Shown one piece after another: positions 8,146 to 16,821 of a stretch of 64,000 nt of DNA. The position numbers were made by a program, and so were the translations under genes. Below the pieces are notes generated by a model, which ran no database searches, was not told the origin of the DNA, and worked only from the letters and a program-made list of their open reading frames with translations. The DNA comes from Leadbettera azotonutricia ZAS-9. GTDB lineage: Bacteria > Spirochaetota > Spirochaetia > Treponematales > Breznakiellaceae. The stretch spans positions 3,784,288 through 3,848,287 of the forward strand of contig NC_015577.1 in the NCBI RefSeq assembly GCF_000214355.1. Reading direction: 5' to 3'. Each line of letters opens with the position of its first letter. Within the stretch, counting starts at the first letter, position 1.

Positions 8146-8898
8146 ATGGAAACACTTGAAAAAGAACTTGATACGTTGATTGACAAATTGAATAATTCAA
8201 TCAATTTTAGGATGGAATTGGAAAATATTAGTTCTGTATATCCTTTTAGTAAATATGAATATATCATATCAACATTGCTTTCGAAAAATGTATTGTCTTT
8301 TGATGACTATTTAGAACTGCGCGATACCTATATCAATAGAAATTTATACCTATATCTTTTTGAAATGGCACCTCGTACTTTTGGAGATACTTGGGGACTA
8401 AGCCATCTAATGTCATTAGAACCATGCTTGCAGAGGCCCAATAAAAAAATCGATCCTACCTATCAACTTGAATATGACTTATATTTACCTTGTCCCAACG
8501 GAAATATTAAAGTTGAAGTAAAAGCATCGCGTGCCCAAGATAGAGACAAGGCTGATGAGCCGATGATTGTTAAGGCTTTTTCTTCAAAATCAAAAGGTAA
8601 TTTTTTGATGAATTTTCAACAATTGAAGCCTTCCTGTTGTGATGTTTTTATATGGATTGCAGCATATCGTGACAGTATTAAATATTGGGTTTTAAAGAAT
8701 AGTGTTATACAAAAGCATCATGATTTTACACCACAACATCGGAATGAAAACACATCAAAGAGAGAAAAAGATTATGATAAAGCGGAGATATATGAGGGTC
8801 AAATAATGATAACAAATGCAAATATTAGTTCCATTAAAGAATATATGGTTAACAGCAGAGGTATAAGACAGGCAGTTATTGAACAGTTTGAAGCATAA
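8146..8898 (+). CDS. type II restriction endonuclease, PD-(D/E)XK fold
   Basis: A 250-aa protein whose start codon directly abuts the methyltransferase stop. A PD-(D/E)XK active site is visible: Asp111 in EYDLYLP, then Glu124-Val-Lys126 in KVEVKASRA, about the right spacing for a beta hairpin. Position next to a DNA methyltransferase and this motif support a restriction endonuclease; overall sequence is not one I can assign to a named enzyme. It should cleave unmethylated foreign DNA at the site modified by the preceding enzyme. The lack of any gap favours making the methylase first. Confidence 0.8.
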   Translation: METLEKELDTLIDKLNNSINFRMELENISSVYPFSKYEYIISTLLSKNVLSFDDYLELRDTYINRNLYLYLFEMAPRTFGDTWGLSHLMSLEPCLQRPNKKIDPTYQLEYDLYLPCPNGNIKVEVKASRAQDRDKADEPMIVKAFSSKSKGNFLMNFQQLKPSCCDVFIWIAAYRDSIKYWVLKNSVIQKHHDFTPQHRNENTSKREKDYDKAEIYEGQIMITNANISSIKEYMVNSRGIRQAVIEQFEA

Positions 8899-8926
8899 TA
8901 TAAAAGGAAAAAACCAGCACATAACC

Positions 8927-9448
8927 AGGTTGCAGAAAAAGCCCCTTTTTGACAAAAAGGAATTTACAAAAATAAAAAGCCATGATAAAATAGTAAATCA
9001 TGGCAAGATATAAAGTCCGCATATGCGTTTTACCCCCAGGGGATGCCTGATACTTATCTCCGCTATTCCGGTTGAGCTTAACAAATCCTTTATATATAAG
9101 TATTTTTTTATTTGGACAGAGGAAAGTATTATTTTCTTTGTTGTAGGTAAAATCCCGAACAGTAAACCGGTTCACTCCATGGCCTTTCCGGTTGTCGAAA
9201 CAAGGATCCCGTTTGCGGAATTGCTGGTCCGGGATAAGTACCTCAATATTCCGCTTCGCCGCTTCCTGTAAATTATTTTCAGAGAAATAGCCGGCATCTC
9301 CGGTGACCAACGCTTTTTGAGCGGTTCTTCTTTACCGGTTACCATCCGCATATTTTCATTAAGGGAATCAAGCATTGAAGGAAAATGCTGGCTCTCACTC
9401 CCGGAGCCGAAGGCTTCTACAGAAACAATGATTTGACTGGCAGAATCA
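8927..9448. mobile_element. IS1182-like copy 3, rearranged: left end (+) joined to inverted middle (-)
   Basis: Bases 8927-9014 repeat the left end seen at 1149 and 2519, on the plus strand, up to the fourth transposase codon. From 9015 to about 9448 the sequence switches to the minus strand and encodes the middle of the transposase, from ADSASQIIV through VTGDAGYFSENNLQEA to GDKYQASPGG. An A-run near 9315 has lost one base, so the frame is broken there too (LKK then RWSPEMP). This middle segment is the very portion missing from copy 1. The first part is slightly diverged from copy 1, so the two are related, not identical. Confidence 0.75.
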
Positions 9449-9615
9449 GCTATTAAAAAAAAATAGAGAAGATAGCAGACAAACCGGTGGCTGCCATGAG
9501 CGGCAAAGAAAGGTGGGCCTGTTATTTCCGTTATTTTGCGGATAAGACCAGGAAAGACCTGCAAATACAGGAAATGAGACAAATGCTCAAGGATATGGGG
9601 CTATTCAAAGGTTAG
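9448..9615 (+). pseudogene. C-terminal remnant of an Rpn-family nuclease (PDDEXK_2)
   Basis: An open frame reading IEKIADKPVAAMSGKERW then ACYFRYFADKTRKDL and ending with TAG at 9613-9615. The MSGKERWAxxFRYxxDK pattern is the typical segment behind the nuclease domain in Rpn/PD-(D/E)XK transposase-like proteins. The nuclease domain itself has been replaced by the rearranged IS1182 piece. Confidence 0.55.
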
Positions 9616-9618
9616 GAA

Positions 9619-9729
9619 TTGACGCAAAAGTCCGGGTCATATAGTTTAAGGATATCCATAGGGCTTATTGTTATGGCTTTGATCTTTATGGTATCCTTCT
9701 GTGGATGTCAGAAAAAGATATACCCTTAA
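9619..9729 (+). other. possible short lipoprotein-like frame overlapping the kinase start
   Basis: A TTG at 9619, after an AGG-type ribosome-binding stretch, opens a 36-codon frame with a hydrophobic run ISIGLIVMALIFMV followed by a Cys (FCGC), resembling a lipoprotein signal. It overlaps the first codons of the kinase gene and stops at 9729. It may be the remains of an upstream gene. No family is recognisable. Confidence 0.2.
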
Positions 9730-11174
9730 CAGAAATGCTCGCCCGGTATGGGCCGGCCAATTCCGCCGAGGCGGAAAAAGCCGCTGCGTTTATCGCCGGG
9801 GAAATCGAAAGCAAAAAACGTAAAATCATCGTCCTCGACGACGATCCCACGGGGGTACAAACTGTCCATGGGGTCAGTGTGTACACAGGCTGGGACGCTT
9901 CAAGCATCGAAGCGGGGTTTGACGAGCCCGGCGTCCTGTTTTTCATCCTTACCAATTCCCGGAGCATGGGCTCCGCTGAAACCGCAAAGGTTCATAGTGA
10001 AATTGGCCAAACCATAGCAAAAATTGCCAAAAAGAAAGGCCGTGAATTTATACTTATCAGCCGTTCTGATTCTACCCTGAGGGGCCACTATCCCCTGGAA
10101 ACCCAAACTCTCAAAGATGCGATAGAGGCTGAATGCCATTCCGACAATCCAAATTTTTGTTTTGACGGCGAAATCATCTGTCCTTTTTTTATTGAGGGGG
10201 GGCGCTATACTGCGGGGAACATCCACTATGTCAAGACCGGTGACGTCTTGGTTCCTGCAGCCCAAACCGAGTTCGCCGGGGATAAAACTTTCGGTTATCA
10301 TCATTCTGATTTGACCGAGTGGGTGGAAGAAATGACCGGGAGCGATTTCTCCCCCGGCGTCTTTCCTGCGGCAAAGGTGACAGCCGTTTCCATTGAGGAT
10401 ATAAGGCAGACAGGGGCAGAGAAGGTGACGGCCCTCCTTATGGGGGTAAAAGATTTCGGTAAAGTGGTTGTAAACGCCCTGGATTACAGTGATATCAGGA
10501 TCTTCTGCGCCGCACTTTATCAGGCTTTGGATAATGGTAAACACTTTATCATACGGTCTGCGGCAGCAATTCCCAAAGTTCTCGGTAATATCGGCGAGAA
10601 ACCCCTTCTTAATAAGAATGATTTGCTTGATACGGGAAACAAGCGGGGCGGCCTTGTGGTCATAGGTTCTCATGTAAAAAAAACCACACGCCAGCTTGAA
10701 CTGCTTTTGGAAAATAAAAACATCAGCGCCATCGAATTCAATACCCATCTTGTATTGGACGATGAAAAATTTAACGAAGAAATAAACCGGGTGCAAAAAC
10801 TCTGCAATGATTCTATCGAAGCCGGGCGTACGACAGCGGTATTCACCTGCAGAAACCGTTTTGATCTTAACACCGGGAAAAAGGAAGATGAACTCCGGGT
10901 AGCGGTAAAAATAGCAAATGCGGTAACAAGCTTTGTTACGAATCTTCCGGGAAGGCCCCGGTTCATCATCTCCAAGGGCGGTATCACTTCAAGTGAAATT
11001 GGTACCAAAGCCCTGAAAGTGAAAAAAGCCCTTGTTTTGGGACAGGTTTTGCCCGGCATACCTGTCTGGCTTACAGGCGCCGAAAGCCGTTTTCCCAAAA
11101 CTCCCTACATTATCTTTCCGGGAAACGTGGGAGAAGAAGACAGCCTTAAAAAAATAGTAGAAATGCTGCTATAA
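9705..11174 (+). CDS. four-carbon acid sugar kinase (OtnK/DUF1537 family)
   Basis: A 489-aa kinase. The N-terminal domain (about 1-270) starts with the substrate-binding strand KIIVLDDDPTGVQTVHG, near residue 40, and has the SRSDSTLRGHYP motif near 120. The C-terminal nucleotide-binding domain (about 310-489) has FIISKGGITSSEIG and the LPGIPVWL and IIFPGNVG segments. Family members phosphorylate threonate, erythronate or 2-oxo-tetronate at O4. It heads a four-gene operon; the next gene starts 9 bp downstream. No good ribosome-binding site precedes the ATG, and the region just upstream is mobile-element debris, so the original promoter or earlier genes of the operon may have been lost. The kinase fold is secure, the exact substrate is not. 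Confidence 0.85.
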   Translation: MSEKDIPLTEMLARYGPANSAEAEKAAAFIAGEIESKKRKIIVLDDDPTGVQTVHGVSVYTGWDASSIEAGFDEPGVLFFILTNSRSMGSAETAKVHSEIGQTIAKIAKKKGREFILISRSDSTLRGHYPLETQTLKDAIEAECHSDNPNFCFDGEIICPFFIEGGRYTAGNIHYVKTGDVLVPAAQTEFAGDKTFGYHHSDLTEWVEEMTGSDFSPGVFPAAKVTAVSIEDIRQTGAEKVTALLMGVKDFGKVVVNALDYSDIRIFCAALYQALDNGKHFIIRSAAAIPKVLGNIGEKPLLNKNDLLDTGNKRGGLVVIGSHVKKTTRQLELLLENKNISAIEFNTHLVLDDEKFNEEINRVQKLCNDSIEAGRTTAVFTCRNRFDLNTGKKEDELRVAVKIANAVTSFVTNLPGRPRFIISKGGITSSEIGTKALKVKKALVLGQVLPGIPVWLTGAESRFPKTPYIIFPGNVGEEDSLKKIVEMLL

Positions 11175-11183
11175 GGAAAAGAA

Positions 11184-12086
11184 ATGATTAAAATTGTTGG
11201 TTTTATTGGGCTTGGGGTAATGGGTCATAATATGGCCCTCAATTTGGCGCAAAAGATGCCTGCCGGGGTTAAGCTGATTGTCTTTGATGTTGACAAGGCA
11301 AAAACAGAAGCCCTGGTAAAGGCTGCCGAAACCAGGGGTGCTGCTGCCGCAGGCGCTTCAAGTATTACGGATATGGGTTCCACGGATTTGATTTTCCTTT
11401 CTTTGCCAAATTCTTCCATAGTGCAGAATGTAATTACAAGTCTTTCTCCCATTCTTAAATCCGGAAGCATAATTGCCGATACTTCCACTACTGAAGTAAC
11501 GGTAGTAAAAGTTTTAGCCCTGGAACTTGAAAAAATGGGAATCGACTTTGCCGATACTCCGGTTTCGGGGGGCGAGAAGGCGGCTATTGACGGGACCCTT
11601 TCGTTCATGGCAGGGGCAAAAGAAGAGGTCTTTGCTGAAATAAAACCTTTTTGCAGTACTATGGCCGCTTCGGTGGTTCACATGGGCGGGGTAGGAACCG
11701 GCCAGACTGCTAAAGCAGTAAACCAGATGATAGTCGGGGCAGCCTTCGCGGTTATTGCCGAGTCTTTCAGCCTTGGTGCAAGAAGCGGTCTCGATCCTAA
11801 AATACTCTACGAAGCCATAAAAGGCGGCTGGGCAGGTTCAAAAGTGCTTGATGTAGCAGCAAAAGACATGCTTTCCCGGGATTTTAAGCCCGGAGGTACT
11901 GTGGACATACACTGGAAAGATCTTGGCTATGCCCTGAATCTTTCAAAGGATACAGACACCCCGGTTCCGGTAACTGCTCTGGTTCATGAAATTTTCAAAG
12001 CCTCAAGAGCCCATGGGGACGGTAAAAAATCCCAGCCTGCAATAGTGAAACTTTGGGAATCCCTCCTCAATCAGGAAGTTAAGTAA
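11184..12086 (+). CDS. NAD-dependent beta-hydroxyacid dehydrogenase (threonate/3-hydroxyisobutyrate type)
   Basis: A 300-aa enzyme with the Rossmann signature GFIGLGVMGHNMALNL at residues 6-21. The substrate loop DTPVSGGEKAAIDGTLSFMA lies near 125, and the catalytic Lys helix GQTAKAVNQM near 175. Domain lengths are normal for the family, which oxidises the 2- or 3-hydroxyl of small hydroxyacids with NAD. Next to a four-carbon acid sugar kinase, the best guess is a threonate- or erythronate-2-dehydrogenase making the 2-oxo acid that the kinase then phosphorylates. GGAAAAG upstream of the ATG serves as ribosome-binding site. Confidence 0.88.
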   Translation: MIKIVGFIGLGVMGHNMALNLAQKMPAGVKLIVFDVDKAKTEALVKAAETRGAAAAGASSITDMGSTDLIFLSLPNSSIVQNVITSLSPILKSGSIIADTSTTEVTVVKVLALELEKMGIDFADTPVSGGEKAAIDGTLSFMAGAKEEVFAEIKPFCSTMAASVVHMGGVGTGQTAKAVNQMIVGAAFAVIAESFSLGARSGLDPKILYEAIKGGWAGSKVLDVAAKDMLSRDFKPGGTVDIHWKDLGYALNLSKDTDTPVPVTALVHEIFKASRAHGDGKKSQPAIVKLWESLLNQEVK

Positions 12087-12087
12087 A

Positions 12088-13167
12088 ATGGTCCCCTTTT
12101 ACTGCGGATTTATAGGAACTTATACCCAGAGTTCAAATTCCAAATCCGAGGGGATCTATTCATTTACTTTGGATGCAAAAACCGGAGAAGTAGAAGATCT
12201 GCATCTTGCAGCCAGAGCGGATAATCCTTCATGGCTCTCCCTGCATCCTGCCGGCCAGTGTCTTTATGTCGTAAACGAATTGGACGATTTCAACGGAAAA
12301 GAGAAGGGCGGCGCGGTTTCTGTCTACAGTATTAAAAATGACGGGAGCCTTGATTTTATCAATCAGAAGACCACCCAAGGAAAGTCCCCCTGCCATCTGG
12401 CAATCAACAGCGGAGCTTCTTATGCTATAGCTGCCAATTACTACAGCGGCAGCATTACCGTCTTTCCCCTGGCTCATAACGGCGCCATAAACGATCCGTG
12501 CCAGATTATTCAATTCAGCGGAAAAGGTCCGAACTCTCTCCGTCAGGAAGCCCCTCATGCCCATTCTTTCCTCTTTGACAAAACCTGCGCTTTTGGTTTA
12601 GCCATGGATCTTGGTACCGATCGTGTAATGGCTTATCAATTCAGCAGCAATACTGCCGAACCTTTAAAACCTGCCGATGTCCCCTGGTATAATTCACTCC
12701 CCGGGTCAGGGCCGCGGCATGGGATTTTCAATCCCCGGGGAACCTGCGTTTACATAGTCAATGAGATCGATTCAACACTAAATGTTTTAAAATATAATTC
12801 TATTGATGGAAGCGTTATTAACATTCAAACCATTTCCTGCCTGCCTGAAAATTGTAAAACCCAAAGTACCTGTGCGGCAGTAAAGATAAGTCCTGATGGA
12901 AATTTTGTTTATGTCTCCAATAGGGGACATGACAGTATTACTGTTTTTAAAGTTAAGCGCGATGATACTCTTGATTTTATTGACGCTATTTCCTCGGGGG
13001 GAAGAACCCCAAGGGACTTCGGTATAACTCCCAACGGGAATTATCTTCTTGCCCTGAATCAGGATTCAGACAATCTTGTGGTTTTCCACAGGGATGAAAC
13101 TTCAGGTTGTATTGAAAAGAAACGGGAATACCCTGTTCCTGCTCCGGTTTGCGTTATTTTTCGTTAA
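12088..13167 (+). CDS. lactonase of the 6-phosphogluconolactonase (YbhE) beta-propeller family
   Basis: A 359-aa protein made of repeated beta-propeller blades: segments of the form ISPDGNFVYVSNRGHDSITVFKV and ITPNGNYLLALNQDSDNLVVF recur, with N-terminal GTYTQSSNSKSEGIY. There is no signal peptide, so it is cytosolic. The family opens sugar lactones such as 6-phosphogluconolactone. In this operon it could hydrolyse a four-carbon sugar lactone made by oxidation of the polyol or sugar, which is inference. It begins one base after the stop of the dehydrogenase gene. Confidence 0.85.
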   Translation: MVPFYCGFIGTYTQSSNSKSEGIYSFTLDAKTGEVEDLHLAARADNPSWLSLHPAGQCLYVVNELDDFNGKEKGGAVSVYSIKNDGSLDFINQKTTQGKSPCHLAINSGASYAIAANYYSGSITVFPLAHNGAINDPCQIIQFSGKGPNSLRQEAPHAHSFLFDKTCAFGLAMDLGTDRVMAYQFSSNTAEPLKPADVPWYNSLPGSGPRHGIFNPRGTCVYIVNEIDSTLNVLKYNSIDGSVINIQTISCLPENCKTQSTCAAVKISPDGNFVYVSNRGHDSITVFKVKRDDTLDFIDAISSGGRTPRDFGITPNGNYLLALNQDSDNLVVFHRDETSGCIEKKREYPVPAPVCVIFR

Positions 13168-13198
13168 CCGGGAAAAATATTAGGTTAACGGAGGTTAT

Positions 13199-14272
13199 AT
13201 GAGTTTACCTAAAACAATGAAAGCTCTGGTTTCTTACGGCCAGACGGATTATCGTTTCGTACCGGATTACCCGGTTCCCGAATGCGGAAGCGATGATATC
13301 ATCATCAAAACCGAGGGCTGCGGCATCTGCGCCGGAGACTTAAAATGCCGGCATGGAGCCGCCATGTTCTGGGGTGATGATATACAGCCCGGCTACGCCA
13401 GGCCTCCCTTTGTTCCGGGCCATGAATTCCTCGGCGTCATTGCCGCCATGGGAAGCAATGTCAAGGGTTACGCTTTGGGCGAACGTATTACCGCGGATCA
13501 AATCGTACCCTGCGGCGAATGTATGTTCTGTAAAAGCGGTAAATACTGGATGTGCCAGGTGCATAATGTATTTGGTTTCAGAAAAGAACTGCCCGGCGGT
13601 ATGGCGGAGTATGTGAAGTACCCCAAAAATGCAGTGATTCACCGGGTTCCCCAGGACATGCCTCTGGAACAAGCCCTCCTGATAGAACCATATTCCTGTT
13701 CGAAACACGCGGTGGACAGGGGCAATATTCAGTGCGATGAAGTCGTTGTCATATCAGGCGCCGGTACACTTGGCCTTGGCATGGTAGCCTATGCGGCCAT
13801 GAAAAGGCCCAAAGCCCTCGTCTCCCTCGACATAAGCGATCAGCGTCTTGCAAAGGCGAAGGAATTCGGCGCAACCCACATCTTTAACCCATCCAAAGTC
13901 GATTTAATGGAGGAAATTTTAAAACTCACCAATGGTTATGGCTGCGATGTGTATATCGAAGCCACGGGGCATCCTTCAAGCGTAATTCAGGGCCTTAAGA
14001 TAATCAGAAAACTCGGAAAATTCGTGGAGTTTTCGGTCTTCGGCGCGCCTACAACCGTGGATTGGACCATCATAGGGGATACCAAAGAACTTGACATTAT
14101 GGGCGCCCACCTCAGTCCCTATTGTTTCCCCTTTGTAATTGAGAACATCAGTAAAGGGAATCTTAAAACAAACGGCGTGGTCTCAAATATCTTTAAAATT
14201 GAGGAATGGGAAAAAGCCTTTGAATATGCAGCCGGAACCCATGGGGATTTTAAGGTCGCTTTCGCCTTTTAA
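13199..14272 (+). CDS. zinc-dependent alcohol dehydrogenase, polyol (erythritol/threitol) type
   Basis: A 357-aa medium-chain dehydrogenase. Catalytic zinc ligands are the Cys in GCGICAGDLKCRHG near residue 42 and the GHE motif (PFVPGHEFLGVI) near 75. The structural-zinc loop CGECMFCKSGKYWMC lies near 103-117 with four Cys. The NAD-binding GAGTLGLG motif is near residue 186. The overall pattern resembles threonine dehydrogenase-like enzymes and the erythritol/L-threitol dehydrogenases. A strong GGAGG precedes the ATG. It ends the operon, and its stop codon overlaps the stop of the convergent protease gene by 4 bases. Confidence 0.8.
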   Translation: MSLPKTMKALVSYGQTDYRFVPDYPVPECGSDDIIIKTEGCGICAGDLKCRHGAAMFWGDDIQPGYARPPFVPGHEFLGVIAAMGSNVKGYALGERITADQIVPCGECMFCKSGKYWMCQVHNVFGFRKELPGGMAEYVKYPKNAVIHRVPQDMPLEQALLIEPYSCSKHAVDRGNIQCDEVVVISGAGTLGLGMVAYAAMKRPKALVSLDISDQRLAKAKEFGATHIFNPSKVDLMEEILKLTNGYGCDVYIEATGHPSSVIQGLKIIRKLGKFVEFSVFGAPTTVDWTIIGDTKELDIMGAHLSPYCFPFVIENISKGNLKTNGVVSNIFKIEEWEKAFEYAAGTHGDFKVAFAF

Positions 14273-14943
14273 TTTCCCCTCAATTGCGGTATAAAAAAGC
14301 CCAGTATGGCGAAGATAAGTTTGCCTATGGGAAGTATGGTAATCCCTGCATAGTTTTGAATAATCAGAATGATAAAGAGCAGGGGAGTACCAATCTTCAT
14401 GATGCTCCGCTCAGTCTCGGGCCTTAAATTGAGGCCCGAGAAAAAGATATGGCTCCCATCCAGAGGCGGAATGGGTAAAAGGTTAAAAACAAAAAGCCCC
14501 AGGTTGATTACCGCCGCCTGCAGAATGATCATAATTACCCGATAAAAAGTTTCCGACTGGAGAAATACAAAAAGCGCATCACTGTTCATGGAATCATAGG
14601 AATATTCAAGAAGGGCCCTGTACCCCTTGATGGTAAAAATAAAAATCAGAGCCAGCAGAAGATTTGAAAGAGGTCCTGCGGCAGCGATAAGAGCCTTGTC
14701 CCGCCTGGGATGGCTCAAATTATCCGGCGAAAACTGCACCGGCTTTGCCCAGCCGAAACCCGCAAATATGATAAAAAGAAAACCGATAGGGTCTATGTGC
14801 CTGAGCGGGTTAAACGTAAGCCGTCCCTGATCCTTTGCCGTATAATCCCCCAGCTTGTAAGCCGCCCAGGCGTGGCTGAATTCATGCACCGTAAGACCAA
14901 TCAGGATGCCCGGAAGGGAATTGAGTATATTCTGCCAGTTCAT
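14269..14943 (-). CDS. site-2-protease-family intramembrane metalloprotease (M50)
   Basis: A 224-aa multi-pass membrane protein. The zinc motif HEFSH is at residues 20-24 in the first helix. The second half has NLLPIPPLDGSHIFF, the DG motif giving the third zinc ligand. Helices near 85-110, 130-160 and 180-215 match the compact group of bacterial S2P proteases without PDZ domain. The substrate is unknown; relatives cleave membrane-bound regulators. Its ATG overlaps the stop of the Dam gene (ATGA), so the two are translationally coupled. Confidence 0.88.
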   Translation of the reverse strand: MNWQNILNSLPGILIGLTVHEFSHAWAAYKLGDYTAKDQGRLTFNPLRHIDPIGFLFIIFAGFGWAKPVQFSPDNLSHPRRDKALIAAAGPLSNLLLALIFIFTIKGYRALLEYSYDSMNSDALFVFLQSETFYRVIMIILQAAVINLGLFVFNLLPIPPLDGSHIFFSGLNLRPETERSIMKIGTPLLFIILIIQNYAGITILPIGKLIFAILGFFIPQLRGN

Positions 14944-15800
14944 GTATTGCTCCGGTTTTTTATCAGCACTTCGTTTACCTTGCCCCGGCCATCGGCATCT
15001 GAATTTATTGTTCGTTTTGCCAAAACAGCGATGATTTCAAAAGAAGGGTTCTGATATAATTCCCTGATAAAAGGCGTATCCGAATTGCTTAACAAGCATT
15101 GAATACCCTGTTTTGTCAGATTCAAGAAAGTATCCCTTAGCCTTATTTGTTCATCCTCATTAAATCCGTCAGCCTGGTATCCGGTAAAATTGGTTTTATC
15201 CGGGCTGTGATAGGGAGGGTCAAAATAGACAAAAGATTCTTTATTGATGTTCTTAACCGCATCTTCAAAATCACCGCTGGTGATGGTAATTTCATTTGCG
15301 GCGAGATAGTTATGAACGGCACGCAATACTGGCTCCTCGCAAATTGCAGGATTTTTATACCTGCCATAGGGAACATTAAACAATCCTTGCGAATTGACCC
15401 TATAGAGTCCATTATAACAAGTTTTATTAAGATAAATAAGCCGGGCAGCCCTTTTAATTTCACTCAAGGTATTAAATTCTGTTTTGTCTCTGTCTGTTGC
15501 CCGAATCTCATAATAATATGCCTCATTGGTTTTTTCTTTATGAATTTGCAATTCCTGAATAAGTTCTTCTATATGATCTTTTATAACCCTGTACGTCAAG
15601 ATAAGCTCAGTATTAAAATCATTGATCACTGCTTTTTGGGGCTGCAAGTCAAATAGTACTGCGCCTGCGCCGACAAAAGGTTCATAATAGGTGAGGCTGT
15701 TTATATTTTGAGGGAGATGTTTTTTTATTTCAGACAATAATTGCCTTTTCCCACCGGCCCATTTTAGGTAAGGCTTTATCGGTAGGTTTTTTCCGGCCAT
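14940..15800 (-). CDS. dam: DNA adenine methylase, Dam family (D12 class)
   Basis: A 286-aa enzyme from the ATG at 15800, which is preceded by TTTGGAGC at proper distance; an alternative Met 10 codons earlier lacks one. Motif X is LKWAGGKRQLL near residue 10, motif I is YEPFVGAGAVLF near 40, and the catalytic motif IV is FDPPYH near 180. This alpha-type arrangement is that of the Dam/DpnM group that methylates the adenine in GATC. No endonuclease gene is adjacent, so it may be a solitary methylase for mismatch repair or expression control; a GATC target is likely but not proven by sequence alone. Confidence 0.85.
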   Translation of the reverse strand: MAGKNLPIKPYLKWAGGKRQLLSEIKKHLPQNINSLTYYEPFVGAGAVLFDLQPQKAVINDFNTELILTYRVIKDHIEELIQELQIHKEKTNEAYYYEIRATDRDKTEFNTLSEIKRAARLIYLNKTCYNGLYRVNSQGLFNVPYGRYKNPAICEEPVLRAVHNYLAANEITITSGDFEDAVKNINKESFVYFDPPYHSPDKTNFTGYQADGFNEDEQIRLRDTFLNLTKQGIQCLLSNSDTPFIRELYQNPSFEIIAVLAKRTINSDADGRGKVNEVLIKNRSNT

Positions 15801-15877
15801 ATCAGCTCCAAACTGCGTAGATCTAAGCATTTTTCAAAGAAAAACTGCAGACATGGGTGCAGTTTTATATCTCTTTT

Positions 15878-16777
15878 TCATGCAGTAATCCTGCCTGTGT
15901 ATTTCCTCACAAACCCCGAAGGCCTGTAAGTCATTTTGGCCTGCCGCAAACCCTCGCTGCCTAAATCCTGCTCACGGTTTATATAAGTAAAATATTCGGG
16001 CAGAGAAGCGGCAAAAGCCTGGTTAATGAACTGATAGATACCCTTGTATTCATCCAAGCCTTTTTCAAAATGAATAGTGAAGATCCTGCCCCTGGCAATG
16101 GGCTCGCCCATGCACCAGCCAACAGGTTTTCCTTCTATATAATAAATGGCGCCTTTGAGGTTGAGCTCCGCAAAAAGCTCCAGAGCTTCCCGGCCAGCAA
16201 CATAGTCACCATCGTCGCCCCTGGTTTGCTTCCATTTTTCAAGCACCTCAAAGGTATCGGGGATTAATTCCGGCGTGAGGATCTTTTCTTCATGCCGGGG
16301 GTACAGCGTAAGGAACTGGCTAACGAGGTTCCGCTTCTTGTGGAACTTCTTGCCTGCAAGCTCGGCGAGATCCGTTCTGGGGTAGAGATAATCGAAATTG
16401 TCACGATCCTCGGTGATGGAAAGCCCCCAGGCTTCAAGGCGCTCCCTCACTGGTATAAGCACCGAGTCGGATATATTCTTCCAGAAGTCATGGGTCTTAA
16501 GAAGCTCCTCCAATATGCCTTTGCCTGGGGCCGCGCAGGGAGTCATAAAAAAAGGACGGGCGGTTTCACCTTCGCCGTGGGGGGGCTGAATGCCCGATAT
16601 TATGAAGGTTTTATCCTCGATTTTAGAAACCCTGTAACTGTAACGCTTCCTGAACAGGTAGAGGCCCGCAAAGGTGAATTCCGAGACCCCGTCAGGGGTA
16701 AGGGAAAGCTTCGGGTGCATCTCATTTTTCAATTCCATGGTGAGGGGCACAAATTCAGGAAAACATGGTATGGACAT
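15878..16777 (-). CDS. DUF2156 protein, phosphatidylglycerol-lysyltransferase-like
   Basis: A 299-aa soluble protein with the DUF2156 fold, a tandem GNAT-like domain related to the catalytic part of lysyl-phosphatidylglycerol synthases. Seen are SEFTFAGLYLFRKRY near residue 45, GKKFHKKRNLVSQF near 150 and a C-terminal YKGIYQFINQAFA with YINREQDLG. No membrane helices are present, so it is not the full MprF. The start at 16777 is chosen because a promoter ends just before it (TATACT at 16784-16789 on this strand), leaving no room for a leader. Another Met lies 14 codons upstream. The amino-acyl or peptidyl transfer role is by family only. Confidence 0.75.
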   Translation of the reverse strand: MSIPCFPEFVPLTMELKNEMHPKLSLTPDGVSEFTFAGLYLFRKRYSYRVSKIEDKTFIISGIQPPHGEGETARPFFMTPCAAPGKGILEELLKTHDFWKNISDSVLIPVRERLEAWGLSITEDRDNFDYLYPRTDLAELAGKKFHKKRNLVSQFLTLYPRHEEKILTPELIPDTFEVLEKWKQTRGDDGDYVAGREALELFAELNLKGAIYYIEGKPVGWCMGEPIARGRIFTIHFEKGLDEYKGIYQFINQAFAASLPEYFTYINREQDLGSEGLRQAKMTYRPSGFVRKYTGRITA

Positions 16778-16783
16778 GTATAC

Positions 16784-16812
16784 AGTATAGAAAACTTTGC
16801 CCAGGGGGGCAA
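16784..16812 (-). promoter_or_regulatory. promoter of the DUF2156 gene, -10 six bases before ATG
   Basis: On the minus strand TTGCCC (16812-16807) and TATACT (16789-16784) are 17 bp apart. Only six bases separate the -10 box from the ATG, so transcription would start at or next to the A of the start codon: a leaderless transcript. Confidence 0.5.
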
Positions 16813-16821
16813 TAAGCAATG

